Counted from the first letter of the stretch, positions 35,398-44,911 are shown. The stretch: 46,216 bases of DNA from an uncultured Aquimarina sp. (GCA_938011245.1 CALLUJ010000010.1:1-46216), one strand, 5' to 3'. Notes: generated by a model from the sequence alone, not told the origin. Program-made: numbers and translations.

Positions 35398-35519
35398 TGC
35401 AAGGCCTTCAATGCTGTATGAACTGAATGTAAGAATCCGCTTTTAGCGGAACTAGCAAAGCGGAACCAAAGCGTAAAACGATTGAGGCCGTGGGATTACT
35501 AAAATTTATACAAGAAAAA
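35398..35519 (+). repeat. Structured, repeat-like stretch of unknown nature
   Basis: Nested pairings are visible: GGCCTTCAAT (35403-35412) with ATTGAGGCC (35481-35489), and inside it TCCGCT with AGCGGA (35436-35450). The octamer AGCGGAAC occurs twice, 14 nt apart. GC content is higher than in flanking DNA. The minus strand is open but shows no gene-like sequence. I have an impression that this block recurs in other flavobacterial genomes; a genome search would decide. Confidence 0.5.
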
Positions 35520-35973
35520 GAGTAGATTTTTTTTAGCCAACACATCACAAATAAAAACTGTTTCCAAAAAACAATGGAAAAAATGGTTTTATAATTTAGA
35601 GACAAATGGCTATGCTTATTTTATGTATGGAAGCTTACTTTACAATCAATTTAATGATAAGAAAGAAGCAATTACCTATTTAAAAAAAGGGGTTTCCGCA
35701 AATAAGGCTCCCAAAAAAATTAGACAATTAGCTTCTGTTTTTTTAAATGAAAAGGAATATAAGCGTTCAGAAGCTTTATTAAAATTCAATATTGGAAATG
35801 AACCTTATCGCTTACAACCCCGTGTGGATTTAGCTAAATTTTATCTTTTCCAAAAAAATTCCATAGAAGCAAAAAAATGGATTCAATCAATAATTGATAC
35901 CCCCATCAAGGTTCCTTCAAAAAAAGCAAACGATATTAAAAAATGGGCTGTAGAAACTTACAAAAAAATGTAA
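35520..35973 (+). pseudogene. C-terminal fragment of a TPR/O-antigen-ligase-like protein
   Basis: An open frame reaches back to about 35521 (SRFFLANTSQIKTVSKKQ) and continues through an ATG at 35623 to a stop at 35973. The sequence is helical, with TPR-like pairs around NQFNDKKEAITYLKKGV and NEKEYKRSEALLKF, and ends in IIDTPIKVPSKKANDIKKWA. That ending resembles the C terminus of O-antigen ligase-type proteins with TPR tails in Flavobacteriaceae. The membrane part that would precede it is absent, replaced by the structured repeat-like stretch. It is best read as a 5'-deleted remnant; use of the ATG at 35623 to make a 116-residue protein cannot be ruled out. Confidence 0.6.
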
Positions 35974-36060
35974 TTAACAAACATATATTACCTTTTTTAA
36001 ACTTAGTTTTTAAATTACATAAAAAGCCAAAACAAATCCTTAACATACAAAAGTTACAAA

Positions 36061-37551
36061 TTAACGCTTCCCTTTTTTCTTTACTATGGATAAAGTATGT
36101 CTCTTCAAAATTCGATAACTTTCTTTCTGTACTTCTGGATTATCCTTCATACCCCATAAAATATCGGTAGCTTTTTTGCGTGTTTTTTTTATTTCTACAA
36201 TTGGTATGGGATAATCCTCGCCTATTGCAAAACCTAAAAATTGTTGTTCCAAAGGAGGCACCAAATAAGGTTCGTGAATATAATTAGTAGGAACATGTGC
36301 CAACTCTGGAATCCATTGTTTTATAAATTCTCCATCGGGATCATGTTCCTTACTATTTTTTACAGGATTATAAACCCGTAGCATATTAATTCCTGTTTCT
36401 CCTGCTTGCATTTGTAATTGAGGAAAGTGTATGCCTGGCTCAAAATCTAAAAATTGTTGCGATAAATGTTTGGATGCATTTTGCCAAGGTTGCCATAAGT
36501 TATGAGTGTAAAAAGAAACTACCAAAGCCCGCATTCTAAAATTTAAATAGCCTGTAGCATTTACACAACGCATGCAGGCATCTACAATAGGATATCCTGT
36601 ATTTCCTGTAATCCAAGCTTTGTGATAAGCTTTAGAAACACTTTTTTTAAGTTTATGAAAACCTTTGTTTACACTTTCAAACTCCATAGTGTCTTCCATT
36701 TCAAACTTTTGTATAAAATGTGCCTGCCAACGCAATCGCGAGGTAAATCCATCTATACTGCGTTTAGCTTTAGCTTCTACCCTAAAAATCTTAGCTGTTT
36801 GCCATACTTGTCTTATAGATAAATTACCCCAAGCAATATAGGGCGATAGTCTGCTACAACTTTTACGGGCTAAAATTGGTTTTGAAATATGTGAATTATA
36901 ATTTTTATACCTTCCTGTAGCAAAAAAAGAATTTAGGTACCTAAATCCTAATTGTGTGCCTCCTTTTTGAAAAAGCGTTTCTTTTGGAGTCTCCAAATTA
37001 GTGGTATCAAAATAAGAGGATACTGTATTTAGTGTTTCCAAAGAAATTAAATTAGCCTCTGCTAGATTGTTTTTTACAATAGGTTGACTCATATATGCTT
37101 CCCAATGTGCTACCCAATCCAAACGATTTTGCAACCCTCTTTGCACTCCGTTAGTAATACTCTCTTCCCATTGGATTCGATTGTTTTTACAAAACCAGAG
37201 TACTAGTTTATCTCTCTCGTAAGTAATTTTAATTCCCGTTTCCTGATGAGAAAACAAATGTTTAATTCTCCAAAATTGTTGTAGCTTTTTTAAGGTAGAT
37301 ACCACTTCACTAGTTACTATTAAAAGCCTAGTATTACCCGACTTTAAATCGGTATTCATATCCTTTAAAGATTCTTTAATAAAATTCCAATGCCTTTTGC
37401 TATAATGCGCATCTTGTTCCAAACTGGGTTCAAATATATAGAGCAACAATATAGGTAAACCTGTAGCTATTGCCCTTTGTAATGGCTCGTGATCTTGAAG
37501 TCTTAAATCCCTTTTAAACCAAACTACCGATATTTGGGACTTAGTATTCAT
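36061..37551 (-). CDS. Cryptochrome/photolyase family FAD protein
   Basis: A 496-residue member of the cryptochrome/photolyase family. The N-terminal antenna domain opens with [17 protein letters not shown]. The FAD-binding helical domain has [36 protein letters not shown] (seen as two blocks, [10 protein letters not shown] and [14 protein letters not shown]) and [18 protein letters not shown]. These match CPD-photolyase-type enzymes that split UV dimers with blue light, but repair against signalling cannot be decided by eye. It overlaps the iron-sulfur photolyase gene by 11 nt and is the last gene of the light-response operon. Confidence 0.87.
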   Translation of the reverse strand: MNTKSQISVVWFKRDLRLQDHEPLQRAIATGLPILLLYIFEPSLEQDAHYSKRHWNFIKESLKDMNTDLKSGNTRLLIVTSEVVSTLKKLQQFWRIKHLFSHQETGIKITYERDKLVLWFCKNNRIQWEESITNGVQRGLQNRLDWVAHWEAYMSQPIVKNNLAEANLISLETLNTVSSYFDTTNLETPKETLFQKGGTQLGFRYLNSFFATGRYKNYNSHISKPILARKSCSRLSPYIAWGNLSIRQVWQTAKIFRVEAKAKRSIDGFTSRLRWQAHFIQKFEMEDTMEFESVNKGFHKLKKSVSKAYHKAWITGNTGYPIVDACMRCVNATGYLNFRMRALVVSFYTHNLWQPWQNASKHLSQQFLDFEPGIHFPQLQMQAGETGINMLRVYNPVKNSKEHDPDGEFIKQWIPELAHVPTNYIHEPYLVPPLEQQFLGFAIGEDYPIPIVEIKKTRKKATDILWGMKDNPEVQKESYRILKRHTLSIVKKKGKR

Positions 37552-39076
37552 TAGGATGGTGTATTATATAATTTGCTCTTTTAAGATGTGCTTCTAAAGT
37601 GGTATTATCCATTTTATCTAACAAACGATACATCATAGACATTCTTGGATTGGACTGCAACAAATTGCGTTTTACATATAAAAAATTCCAATACAAAGCA
37701 TTAAAAGGACAAGCCTCTTCTCCTGTTTTTTGGGCTACTTTATAGGTACAACCTTTACAATAATTACTCATTTTATTAATATAACTCCCGCTAGAAACAT
37801 AGGGTTTTGTAGCTACAATACCACCATCTGCAAATTGACTCATCCCTCTAGTATTGGGTAACTGCACCCACTGTATTGCATCTGTATAAATCCCCAAATA
37901 CCATCGATCTACCTCGTCGGGGTGCGTTTGAGTAAGCAACGCATAATTTCCAGTAATCATTAATCGCTGTATATGGTGTGCGTAGCCTGTTTGCAAACTT
38001 TGGGTAATCGTATGCTTAAGGCAATTCATTTTTGTTTTTCCTGTCCAATAAAAATTAGGCAATGGATTGTTGTTCTCTAATGTATTTAGTGTAATATAGT
38101 TTGGCATTTTTGCCCAATACATACCGTACATATACTCGCGCCAACCTATAATTTGTCTTACAAAACCTTCGGTTTGTGTTATACTTATTGTGTTTTTATT
38201 TTTTTCCCAATGTGCAATTACTGTTTCTACAACTTCTAAAGGATGTAGCATTTTTACATTTATAGCAAAAGATAAATTACTATGAAATAAGTAGTAATAT
38301 TCGGTATGCATGGCATCTTGGTAATCTCCAAAATGTATTAGTAGATGTTTGCAAAAATAATCTAATAGTGCTAACGATTCTGTTCTAGAGATTGGCCAAT
38401 TAAATTGAGAAGGAGAAATGGAACCCATAGTTACAACCTTCATCTTTTTTAATAACGCCACTATTTTGGCTGCTTCTTTTATTTGTAATTTTGGAGGTGG
38501 AATTAGGTGTTCCCCTTTCCATTTTTTACGGTTGTTATGGTCAAAATTCCATTTATCACCTTCTGGGTTTTGACTGTCCAACATTAATACATTATACTTT
38601 TTCCGCATATAACGATAAAAGTATTCCATAGTCCACTGTTTTTTACCTTCGAAAAAAGTAGCTAATTCTGTACGGCTACTTAAAAAATGTTCGGTATCGT
38701 AAGAATGAACTGGTATTTTTAAAAAACGTGATAATTCTTCTAATTGTAATTGCAGGCGATATTCGTCTGGTTGTTGATATTGAAATTGTTCTATTTTATG
38801 CTCTATGCATAATTGTTGAATATTTTTTTGAAGGTTTTGTTTATTATTAAAATAATCTAACGAGTAATAAATTACTCGGTGTCCTGCTGCTTGTAATGTG
38901 TTTGAAAAAGATCGCATACTCATAAAAAAAGCTACCACTTTTTGAATATGATGTACTACATAATCCGTTTCCTGACGCATTTCCATTAATACATAAATTA
39001 CCTCATCGTCAACCTTCGAAAACCACGAATGCTTACTATTTAATTGATCGCCAAGTATAAGTCTAAGTGTGCGCAT
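37541..39076 (-). CDS. Iron-sulfur bacterial cryptochrome/(6-4) photolyase (PhrB/FeS-BCP type)
   Basis: A 511-residue protein of the DPRP/FeS-BCP group. The N terminus [16 protein letters not shown] and the block [15 protein letters not shown] are characteristic. All four expected [4Fe-4S] cysteines are present: C352, C440, C443 and C456. Their spacing (88, 3 and 13 residues) is that of Agrobacterium PhrB. The FAD-domain sequences [11 protein letters not shown] and [15 protein letters not shown] are also typical. Enzymes of this group repair (6-4) photoproducts. It lies between cryptochrome DASH (14-nt gap) and the further photolyase (11-nt overlap), so the three are cotranscribed. Confidence 0.92.
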   Translation of the reverse strand: MRTLRLILGDQLNSKHSWFSKVDDEVIYVLMEMRQETDYVVHHIQKVVAFFMSMRSFSNTLQAAGHRVIYYSLDYFNNKQNLQKNIQQLCIEHKIEQFQYQQPDEYRLQLQLEELSRFLKIPVHSYDTEHFLSSRTELATFFEGKKQWTMEYFYRYMRKKYNVLMLDSQNPEGDKWNFDHNNRKKWKGEHLIPPPKLQIKEAAKIVALLKKMKVVTMGSISPSQFNWPISRTESLALLDYFCKHLLIHFGDYQDAMHTEYYYLFHSNLSFAINVKMLHPLEVVETVIAHWEKNKNTISITQTEGFVRQIIGWREYMYGMYWAKMPNYITLNTLENNNPLPNFYWTGKTKMNCLKHTITQSLQTGYAHHIQRLMITGNYALLTQTHPDEVDRWYLGIYTDAIQWVQLPNTRGMSQFADGGIVATKPYVSSGSYINKMSNYCKGCTYKVAQKTGEEACPFNALYWNFLYVKRNLLQSNPRMSMMYRLLDKMDNTTLEAHLKRANYIIHHPNEY

Positions 39077-39090
39077 AAAGTTATATTATT

Positions 39091-40389
39091 TTAAAACAGC
39101 TTAGGTTGTAGCCATAATTTTTGATACTTAGCATTGGGATCGTATCGCTTAGCTTGCAAGTCTACATTAAAGGTTCTATCTCTAGGATCATTACCTACAC
39201 CAGCTACGTAACACCAATTGCCATAATTACTATGTACGTCGTAGTCTATTAGTAAAGATTCAAAGTAAGCTGCTCCAATGCGCCAGTCTAACTGAAGGTT
39301 TTTTGCAAAATACGAGGCTACATTTTGTCGTCCCCTATTACTCATCCATCCCGTTTGCTGTAACTCTATCATATTGGCATTTACAAAATTACTTTGGGTA
39401 GTTCCTGTAATCCATTGTTCTACTAATTCTGAATTATTTTGCCAATTATATACGCTATTTTTAATTCCTTTTTGTTTAAAAATAGCATCGCCATATCTTA
39501 AACTGATGTATTTAAAATAATCGCGCCATAATAATTCAAAAAACAACCAATACGTAGACTCGTTTTTCGTTACTTGTTGTTCGTATTTTTTTAACTGATT
39601 ATAAATAGTGTTTGCCGATATTGATCCATTAGCTAACCAAGCTGAAAGCTTAGAGCTATATTTGGTACCCAATAAACCATTACGTGTTTTTTTGTAATAC
39701 GATACTTGTTCCGTTTTCCAGAAATAATTAGTAAGATGTTCCAAGGCATTTGCCTCTCCCCCTCTAAAAGGAAAAGCTGTATGCACTGGTGTACTAAAAT
39801 TTTCGAAACCTAAATCTTTAATTGACGGAATAGTTGTAGGGTTATCAATTTTTTTTTGTTCAAAATTCTGTTTAATTATCACTAAACTTCTAGGCTGTAC
39901 TTCCTTTTCTATCCACTTCCTAAATACAGTAAAAACTTTTGGTGTTTCTGAAAATTGAAAGGGCATTAAATTGGGGGAAAATAAAAATTGCGAATATGCT
40001 TTTACAAAGTTTACTTTATTAGTTTTAGTTGCTTCTTTTAGAGCTTCCTCTACCACTCGCTCTTCCTTAGTCCATTCGTCTTGAAAATAAATATGGCTTA
40101 TTTTATGTACTACTAATAGCTTAGGAATATAGTCCTCTGGCTTACCTAAGTAAACAAACAAAGGAATAGTATATTTTTCTAATGTGCTTTTTAAATCTTC
40201 AACGGTTTCTATCAAAAATTTAGCTCGATATTTTTCTGTTTTTTTAAAACCAAATTTATTTAGCTTAAATTGTCTTGGGTCAAAACAATAAACGCCTATC
40301 ACATTTTTATGAGAATTGGTAGCTAAAGCTAAAGATTCTTGATCTTTTACTCTTAAGTCGTTACGAAACCAAACTAAGCCTGTACTCAC
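39091..40389 (-). CDS. Cryptochrome DASH
   Basis: A 432-residue DASH-type cryptochrome: TGLVWFRNDLRVKDQESL at the start, FRGGEANAL in the linker region, YKKTRNGLLGTKYSSKLSAWLANGS in two blocks at the FAD-domain entry, and WMSNRGRQNVASYF plus NYGNWCYVAGVGNDPRDR at the FAD/DNA face. The last block is close to diagnostic for the DASH branch. DASH proteins bind FAD and folate and repair dimers mainly in single-stranded DNA. The start is GTG at 40389, two bases after the stop of the DUF2256 gene, which indicates coupled translation. Confidence 0.93.
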   Translation of the reverse strand: MSTGLVWFRNDLRVKDQESLALATNSHKNVIGVYCFDPRQFKLNKFGFKKTEKYRAKFLIETVEDLKSTLEKYTIPLFVYLGKPEDYIPKLLVVHKISHIYFQDEWTKEERVVEEALKEATKTNKVNFVKAYSQFLFSPNLMPFQFSETPKVFTVFRKWIEKEVQPRSLVIIKQNFEQKKIDNPTTIPSIKDLGFENFSTPVHTAFPFRGGEANALEHLTNYFWKTEQVSYYKKTRNGLLGTKYSSKLSAWLANGSISANTIYNQLKKYEQQVTKNESTYWLFFELLWRDYFKYISLRYGDAIFKQKGIKNSVYNWQNNSELVEQWITGTTQSNFVNANMIELQQTGWMSNRGRQNVASYFAKNLQLDWRIGAAYFESLLIDYDVHSNYGNWCYVAGVGNDPRDRTFNVDLQAKRYDPNAKYQKLWLQPKLF

Positions 40390-40391
40390 TT

Positions 40392-40538
40392 TTATATCTG
40401 TTTACTGTTATTTTTTGATCGTCTACATTTTTCGCTACAGTATATTACTTGTTCCCAATCTCGCTCCCATTTTTTTCGCCAAGAAAAAGGTTTTTTACAC
40501 ACAGCACAATCTTTTGTTGGTAAATGTTGTTTTTTCAT
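40392..40538 (-). CDS. DUF2256 zinc-ribbon mini-protein
   Basis: A 48-residue protein starting [20 protein letters not shown]. It has a zinc-ribbon pattern C11-x2-C14 and C34-x3-C38 and a [10 protein letters not shown] segment, which together identify DUF2256. Members of this family are often found next to photolyase/cryptochrome genes. Its role is unknown; a metal-binding or partner role for the photolyases is inferred from context only. It ends two bases before the cryptochrome DASH start. The 181-nt gap upstream (40539-40719) has no gene and could hold an internal promoter. Confidence 0.85.
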   Translation of the reverse strand: MKKQHLPTKDCAVCKKPFSWRKKWERDWEQVIYCSEKCRRSKNNSKQI

Positions 40539-40719
40539 TATGGTACTTAAACTTGGATTATGCATTAGAAAATTTATTACACTATAGGATTACTTTAAAA
40601 GCAAACACCTCGTTATTATTTTCTATGTTAACTATAGTAATACTATGCTAAAATTAAGAAAACACTTATTTTTATTGCTCTTCCTGATCTTTTAACGAAG
40701 TTTTAATACATAATTCAGC

Positions 40720-41331
40720 TTAAAAATTCGGAAATTCGTCGGCTCTAGCATAAGGAAAATCGCCTATTTTAGACAAACTATAATAGTTATTCAATCCCGA
40801 AATACCCACCCCATTTAAAGCTTCTAAATCTAAGTCTAACAAAATATTATTGGGCATTACTATGTATTGTACTTCTCCCACAATTAGCTTAGTTCCGTTA
40901 ATTGGAATATCTATTTCTTCTTTAAACTCTAACCCCATTTTAAATTGGCTTTCTTTTACATAAGGCGCTTTAAAGTTACCTATGTATTCTTCCGTTAGCT
41001 TACATGCTTCAAATTCTGAAACTTCTAATTTTGTAGAAGTGTAATGTGCGTTTTTTATAAATTGAGGATGAATGTGATTAATGGTATAACAACCATTTTC
41101 CTTAATATTAGCTAAGGTATGCCTAGGCACTGTGGTGGGTCTAGTAATAAAACCAAATAAAGCGGGTTCGCTACCTAAGTGTACTACGGAACTAAAAATA
41201 GCTAAATTAGTAACTCCCAAATTATTAATAGTACCAATTAAATTACCTGGCTTAATCCCCGAAGCACTATTTATTAGACGAATTCGGTCTACTTTACTTA
41301 GGGCTTTTATATCTTGTTTAGAGTATATCAT
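40720..41331 (-). CDS. Flavin reductase family protein
   Basis: A 203-residue flavin-reductase-like (FMN-binding split barrel) protein. The N-terminal half shows the expected GNLIGTINNLGVTNLAIFSS strand pair, in parts GTINNLGVTN and SSVVHLGSEPALFGFITRP, then a HTLANIKENG block. It probably binds FMN and reduces a flavin or a partner with NAD(P)H; a supply role for flavin-dependent photolyases is a reasonable guess from the operon. It starts 5 nt after the DUF2805 gene. Confidence 0.86.
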   Translation of the reverse strand: MIYSKQDIKALSKVDRIRLINSASGIKPGNLIGTINNLGVTNLAIFSSVVHLGSEPALFGFITRPTTVPRHTLANIKENGCYTINHIHPQFIKNAHYTSTKLEVSEFEACKLTEEYIGNFKAPYVKESQFKMGLEFKEEIDIPINGTKLIVGEVQYIVMPNNILLDLDLEALNGVGISGLNNYYSLSKIGDFPYARADEFPNF

Positions 41332-41336
41332 ACTAC

Positions 41337-41651
41337 TTATCGTTTGCTTATTTTATTTCCCGTTATGGCTCTTTGCCTAGTGCATTTAAACCGTGTTATG
41401 TCTGGATTTCGTTTTTTTAAATGTTTTTGACTTACACCGCTATTTACTCTTTTTCTCCAACGCTTAAAACTGCTTAGTTTTAAGTGTGTACGCATTACTT
41501 TAATAACTGCTTTTTCTGGAAGATTAAATTGGTATTCAATGGCTTCAAAAGGGGTTCGGTCTTCCCATGCCATTTCTATAATGCGATCTATCTGTAGAGG
41601 GGTTAAATGTGATTCTGAAAACTTGGAGATAACTTTAGTTAAGGCTTGCAT
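41337..41651 (-). CDS. DUF2805/TIGR03643 family protein
   Basis: A basic protein of 104 residues: LTPLQIDRIIEMAWEDRTPF, EYQFNLPEKAVIKVMR, and a tail RVNSGVSQKHLKKR, all hallmarks of the DUF2805 (TIGR03643) family. The helical N terminus looks like a small helix-turn-helix. The family occurs mainly in marine bacteria and cyanobacteria, usually next to photolyase or flavin genes, and has no known function. It is the first gene of the photolyase operon in this window. Confidence 0.87.
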   Translation of the reverse strand: MQALTKVISKFSESHLTPLQIDRIIEMAWEDRTPFEAIEYQFNLPEKAVIKVMRTHLKLSSFKRWRKRVNSGVSQKHLKKRNPDITRFKCTRQRAITGNKISKR

Positions 41652-41734
41652 AGTTATTTTTTAACTCCATAAAGATACTTTTGTTTAATTTATTGTGTTA
41701 AAAACTAAACAAAAATTATTGTTAAAATACCTTT

Positions 41735-41847
41735 GCGTTAGGGATAGTAGTGACATCCTTTTTTGTTTTTTTATAGAAGTTATTGAATAAAAACAAAAAA
41801 GATATAACGGATAGCCCGGCCACAAGCGTAGCAATGTGGAACGCCCT
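41735..41847 (-). repeat. Structured repeat element, copy 2
   Basis: Same element as at 33663-33759, here on the minus strand: GGGCGTT, CGGGCTATCCGTTATATC, a TTTTTTG/CAAAAAA stem, and ATCCCTAACGC at the end. It begins at the stop codon of dxs (TAG followed by GGCGTT), so it forms the 3' untranslated end of the dxs transcript and could act as terminator or stabiliser. Conserved blocks and pairing ends are shared with copy 1 while loops differ, as expected for a structured RNA. Confidence 0.75.
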
Positions 41848-43612
41848 AAATAATTTCCTCTATTTTTTTAATAATTTGCGGTACACTTAATCCACAAATT
41901 TCGTATAACTCTTCTGTAGTACCATGGTCTATAAATTGATCCAATACACCTAATCTTTCTATGTTTCCTTTGTAATTATATTGTTGTGCTGTTTCTAATA
42001 CTGCACTCCCAAAGCCTCCAGAAATTACACCGTCTTCTATGGTTATTATAGTATTATAATTTTTAAAAACAGACTTTAAAATAGTTATATCTAAAGGTTT
42101 TACAAACAACATATTAATATGGCCTACATTTGAGAATTTGTTGTTTCGTAATGCTTTCGAAACCTGAGTAACCATTTTACCAATACTTAATATACAGAGT
42201 TGCGCTCCTTTTTGAAGGGTTTCTGATTTTCCTATTTGAATTTTTTGAAAGGAAGCTTTCCAATCTATTAATACTCCTTTCCCTCTTGGATAGCGAATAG
42301 CAATAGGCTTAGATAAGCCTAAGGATGCCGTGTATAATAAATTTCTAAATTCAATTTCGTTACTTGGTGCTGCAATAATTAAATTTGGAATACAGCGTAA
42401 ATATGCCATATCAAAAACACCATGGTGGGTAGCGCCATCTTGCCCTACCAAACCAGCACGATCAACACAAAAAATTACGGGTAAGTTTTGCAAAGCCACA
42501 TCGTGAATAATTTGATCGTAAGCTCGTTGTAAAAAAGTAGAATAAATTACACAAAAAGGTATTAAGCCTTGTGTTGCCATACCTGAAGCTAAAGTTACGG
42601 CATGTTGCTCTGCTATACCTACATCAAAAGTTCGTTCTGGAAATTGATGCATAAGGGCATTAAGTCCACTCCCTGTGGGCATTGCTGGTGTAAGTGTTAC
42701 TATTTTAGTATTTGTACTAGCTAACTCCAATAGGGTATCCCCTAAAACTTGTTGGTATTTTGGAGGTTCTATTTTGGATTTTTTAGGAAGTAATTCGCCT
42801 GTTTGTGCATTAAACTTCCCTGGGGCATGATACGTAATTTGATCTTTTTCTGCTTGTTCTAAACCTTTTCCTTTTGTGGTTATTAAATGTAATAACTTAG
42901 GACCCGATTGGGTTTTTAAAATATTCAATTGCTTTATAATTTCGTTTATATTGTGCCCGTCTATGGGTCCAAAATAATTAAAATTTAAAGCTTCAATAAT
43001 ATTCGGTTGCCGATTTAGTTTTCCCAATTTTGCTTTGGTAAAGTAGTTTTTTAATGCGCCAACACTAGGATCTATACCTATGGCATTATCATTTAAAATT
43101 ATTGTAAAATTAGCCTTGGTAACTCCCGCATGGTTTAAGGCTTCAAAAGCCATTCCTCCTGCTATGGAAGCATCTCCAATAATCGCTACATTATGCTTAC
43201 TGGTGTCTCCTTTTATTTGTGCTGCTAAAGCCATTCCTAAAGCTGCGGAAATTGAAGTAGAGGAATGTCCCGTTCCAAAGGCATCGTATATACTCTCGCT
43301 ACGTTTAGGAAACCCACTTAAGCCATTAAGTTGCCTATTGGTTTCAAAACTATTTTTTCTACCGGTTAAAATTTTATGTGGATAGGCTTGGTGTCCCACA
43401 TCCCAAACTAAGTTATCTTGTGGAGTATTATAACAATAATGCAAAGCTATTGTAAGCTCTACAACGCCTAAACTAGCACCTAAATGCCCTTCTTTGGTGG
43501 CTACTATATTTATAATAAATTCGCGAAGCTCTTTTGCCAAGGTAGGCAACTGGCTTATCGATAACTTTCGCAAATCGTTAGGAGTATTTATTTGGGATAA
43601 TAATGTAGCCAT
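41846..43612 (-). CDS. dxs: 1-deoxy-D-xylulose-5-phosphate synthase
   Basis: The first enzyme of the MEP isoprenoid pathway: condenses pyruvate and glyceraldehyde-3-phosphate, with thiamine diphosphate. The 588-residue protein has the ThDP motif (GDASIAGGMAFEALNHAG, seen as GDASIAGGMAF and the NDN triplet in ILNDNAIGI), HLGASLGVVELT near the start, the catalytic Glu in VGIAEQHAVTLASGMA, and DRAGLVGQDGATHHG. It is slightly shorter than the typical 620. Divergent from tadA; the repeat element forms its 3' end. Confidence 0.95.
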   Translation of the reverse strand: MATLLSQINTPNDLRKLSISQLPTLAKELREFIINIVATKEGHLGASLGVVELTIALHYCYNTPQDNLVWDVGHQAYPHKILTGRKNSFETNRQLNGLSGFPKRSESIYDAFGTGHSSTSISAALGMALAAQIKGDTSKHNVAIIGDASIAGGMAFEALNHAGVTKANFTIILNDNAIGIDPSVGALKNYFTKAKLGKLNRQPNIIEALNFNYFGPIDGHNINEIIKQLNILKTQSGPKLLHLITTKGKGLEQAEKDQITYHAPGKFNAQTGELLPKKSKIEPPKYQQVLGDTLLELASTNTKIVTLTPAMPTGSGLNALMHQFPERTFDVGIAEQHAVTLASGMATQGLIPFCVIYSTFLQRAYDQIIHDVALQNLPVIFCVDRAGLVGQDGATHHGVFDMAYLRCIPNLIIAAPSNEIEFRNLLYTASLGLSKPIAIRYPRGKGVLIDWKASFQKIQIGKSETLQKGAQLCILSIGKMVTQVSKALRNNKFSNVGHINMLFVKPLDITILKSVFKNYNTIITIEDGVISGGFGSAVLETAQQYNYKGNIERLGVLDQFIDHGTTEELYEICGLSVPQIIKKIEEII

Positions 43613-43653
43613 GGTGCAAAAATAAATTATTTAATACAGCTAATACCTCCTAA

Positions 43654-43685
43654 TTGAAAATTAGCCATACACTTTTGTACATTTG
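43654..43685 (+). promoter_or_regulatory. Likely promoter of tadA
   Basis: A TTG (43654-43656) and TACATTTG (43678-43685), 21 nt apart, fit the -33/-7 pattern. The -7 box ends only 12 nt before the ATG at 43698, so the leader would be very short. Confidence 0.45.
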
Positions 43686-43697
43686 ATAAAAAAAATT

Positions 43698-44147
43698 ATG
43701 GAACTGGTTTTTGATGATGCTTTTTACATGAAAAAAGCTTTACAAGAAGCTGAGTATGCTTTTGAAAAAGATGAAATTCCTGTAGGGGCTATAATTGTTG
43801 TGAATGATAGGATTATTGCACGTTCGCACAACTTAACCGAATTACTAAATGATGTTACTGCACATGCCGAAATGCAAGCTATTACTGCAGCGGCTAATTT
43901 TTTAGGAGGTAAATACCTAAAAAAATGTACTCTTTATGTTACTTTAGAGCCTTGCCAAATGTGCGCTGGTGCTTTATATTGGAGCCAAATAGATAAAATT
44001 GTTTATGGGAGCTCAGACCCTAAAAGGGGCTTCCAAACAATGGGTACACAATTGCACCCAAAAACTAAACTTGTTGGTGGTGTTTTAGAAAAAGAATGTG
44101 CCACTTTATTAAAACGCTTTTTTATTGAAAAAAGAAATTTAAATTAA
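43698..44147 (+). CDS. tadA: tRNA-specific adenosine deaminase
   Basis: TadA converts adenosine 34 to inosine in tRNA(Arg) anticodon ACG. The 149-residue protein has the zinc/proton-shuttle motif H56-A-E58 and P85-C86-Q-M-C89, with PVGAIIV before them. The ATG at 43698 (MELVFDDAFYMKKAL) is chosen because it gives the usual N terminus; the open frame extends five codons upstream to a TTG without family support. Divergent from dxs. Confidence 0.93.
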   Translation: MELVFDDAFYMKKALQEAEYAFEKDEIPVGAIIVVNDRIIARSHNLTELLNDVTAHAEMQAITAAANFLGGKYLKKCTLYVTLEPCQMCAGALYWSQIDKIVYGSSDPKRGFQTMGTQLHPKTKLVGGVLEKECATLLKRFFIEKRNLN

Positions 44148-44206
44148 GTTACTTTATTTGGAATAGGTATTACGATATTTGTTACTTGAAGCATTGAATT
44201 GTTGTT

Positions 44207-44911
44207 ATGAAACTTCTTTTCTTTTTATACTTTAGCTTTTTTTCCTTTATGCTTTTAGCACAAAGAGAACGCTTTTTGGCATACTCCGAAACCGATTCTC
44301 TTTACAGAGAGGATCAGTTTTATGTAAGTGCCACGTTTCATGTAATAAACCAAAGACCTAGCGGTATAGAACAATCGGGGTTTTCTGGAGGTATTCATTT
44401 TGGATTTATAAGAGACTTTCCACTAAATAAAAGAAGAAACTGGGCTTTGGGTTTCGGTGTGGGTTACTCTTTAAATGTGTATAACCACAACCTTGTTCTT
44501 TCTAAGGATTCCGATACAGGAAAAACACTTTTCCGAGCCTCTACCACCGAAGATAATATTAGAAATAACCGCTTTAGAAATCAGCTTGTCGAAATTCCTA
44601 TAGAACTTAGATGGCGAACTTCCTCTCCCGAAAATTATAAATTTTGGCGTATCTATTCGGGCTTTCGATTAGGCTATATGCATTCCTTTTCTTATCAATC
44701 GGAAAGTGAAGACAACAGAAAAATAACACTTCGTAAACCCGATGGGTTAGAACGCTTTAGACTGGGTACTTCGTTAACTTTTGGTTTTAACACGTTTAAT
44801 TTTAATATTTACTATAGTATTAATCCCTTTTTTAACAATTCTGTTGCTATTACAGATAGCAGAGGAGGGTTCTCTACTGTAAAAATTGGTTTGTTATTTT
44901 ATATTCTTTAA
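44207..44911 (+). CDS. PorT-family outer-membrane beta-barrel protein
   Basis: A 234-residue protein with a signal peptide (1-18, LLFFLYFSFFSFMLLAQ) and alternating hydrophobic beta strands to a C-terminal aromatic/hydrophobic strand (TVKIGLLFYIL). Blocks GGIHFGFIRDFPLNKRRNWA, LGFGVGYSLN and ELRWRTSSPE resemble the PorT group. PorT is a core part of the type IX secretion machinery in Bacteroidota; whether this is PorT itself or a paralogue cannot be settled, since the usual ubiE neighbour is not here. Confidence 0.8.
   Translation: MKLLFFLYFSFFSFMLLAQRERFLAYSETDSLYREDQFYVSATFHVINQRPSGIEQSGFSGGIHFGFIRDFPLNKRRNWALGFGVGYSLNVYNHNLVLSKDSDTGKTLFRASTTEDNIRNNRFRNQLVEIPIELRWRTSSPENYKFWRIYSGFRLGYMHSFSYQSESEDNRKITLRKPDGLERFRLGTSLTFGFNTFNFNIYYSINPFFNNSVAITDSRGGFSTVKIGLLFYIL

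Noticed and set aside
35357..35519. Integron attC-like site
   Set aside because: Nested arms exist, but the simple R/L core sites and an adjacent cassette array or integrase are not visible.
35408..35605. A 65-residue open frame on the minus strand
   Set aside because: It runs across the structured repeat-like stretch and the TPR remnant. Its sequence follows the pairing blocks and shows no protein-like features.
40415..40651. A 78-residue plus-strand open frame
   Set aside because: It is antisense to the DUF2256 gene, whose cysteine pattern and position are clearly real.
43683..43697. Extra five codons at the start of tadA from a TTG
   Set aside because: The ATG at 43698 gives the family N terminus, and the extra codons overlap or adjoin the -7 box.
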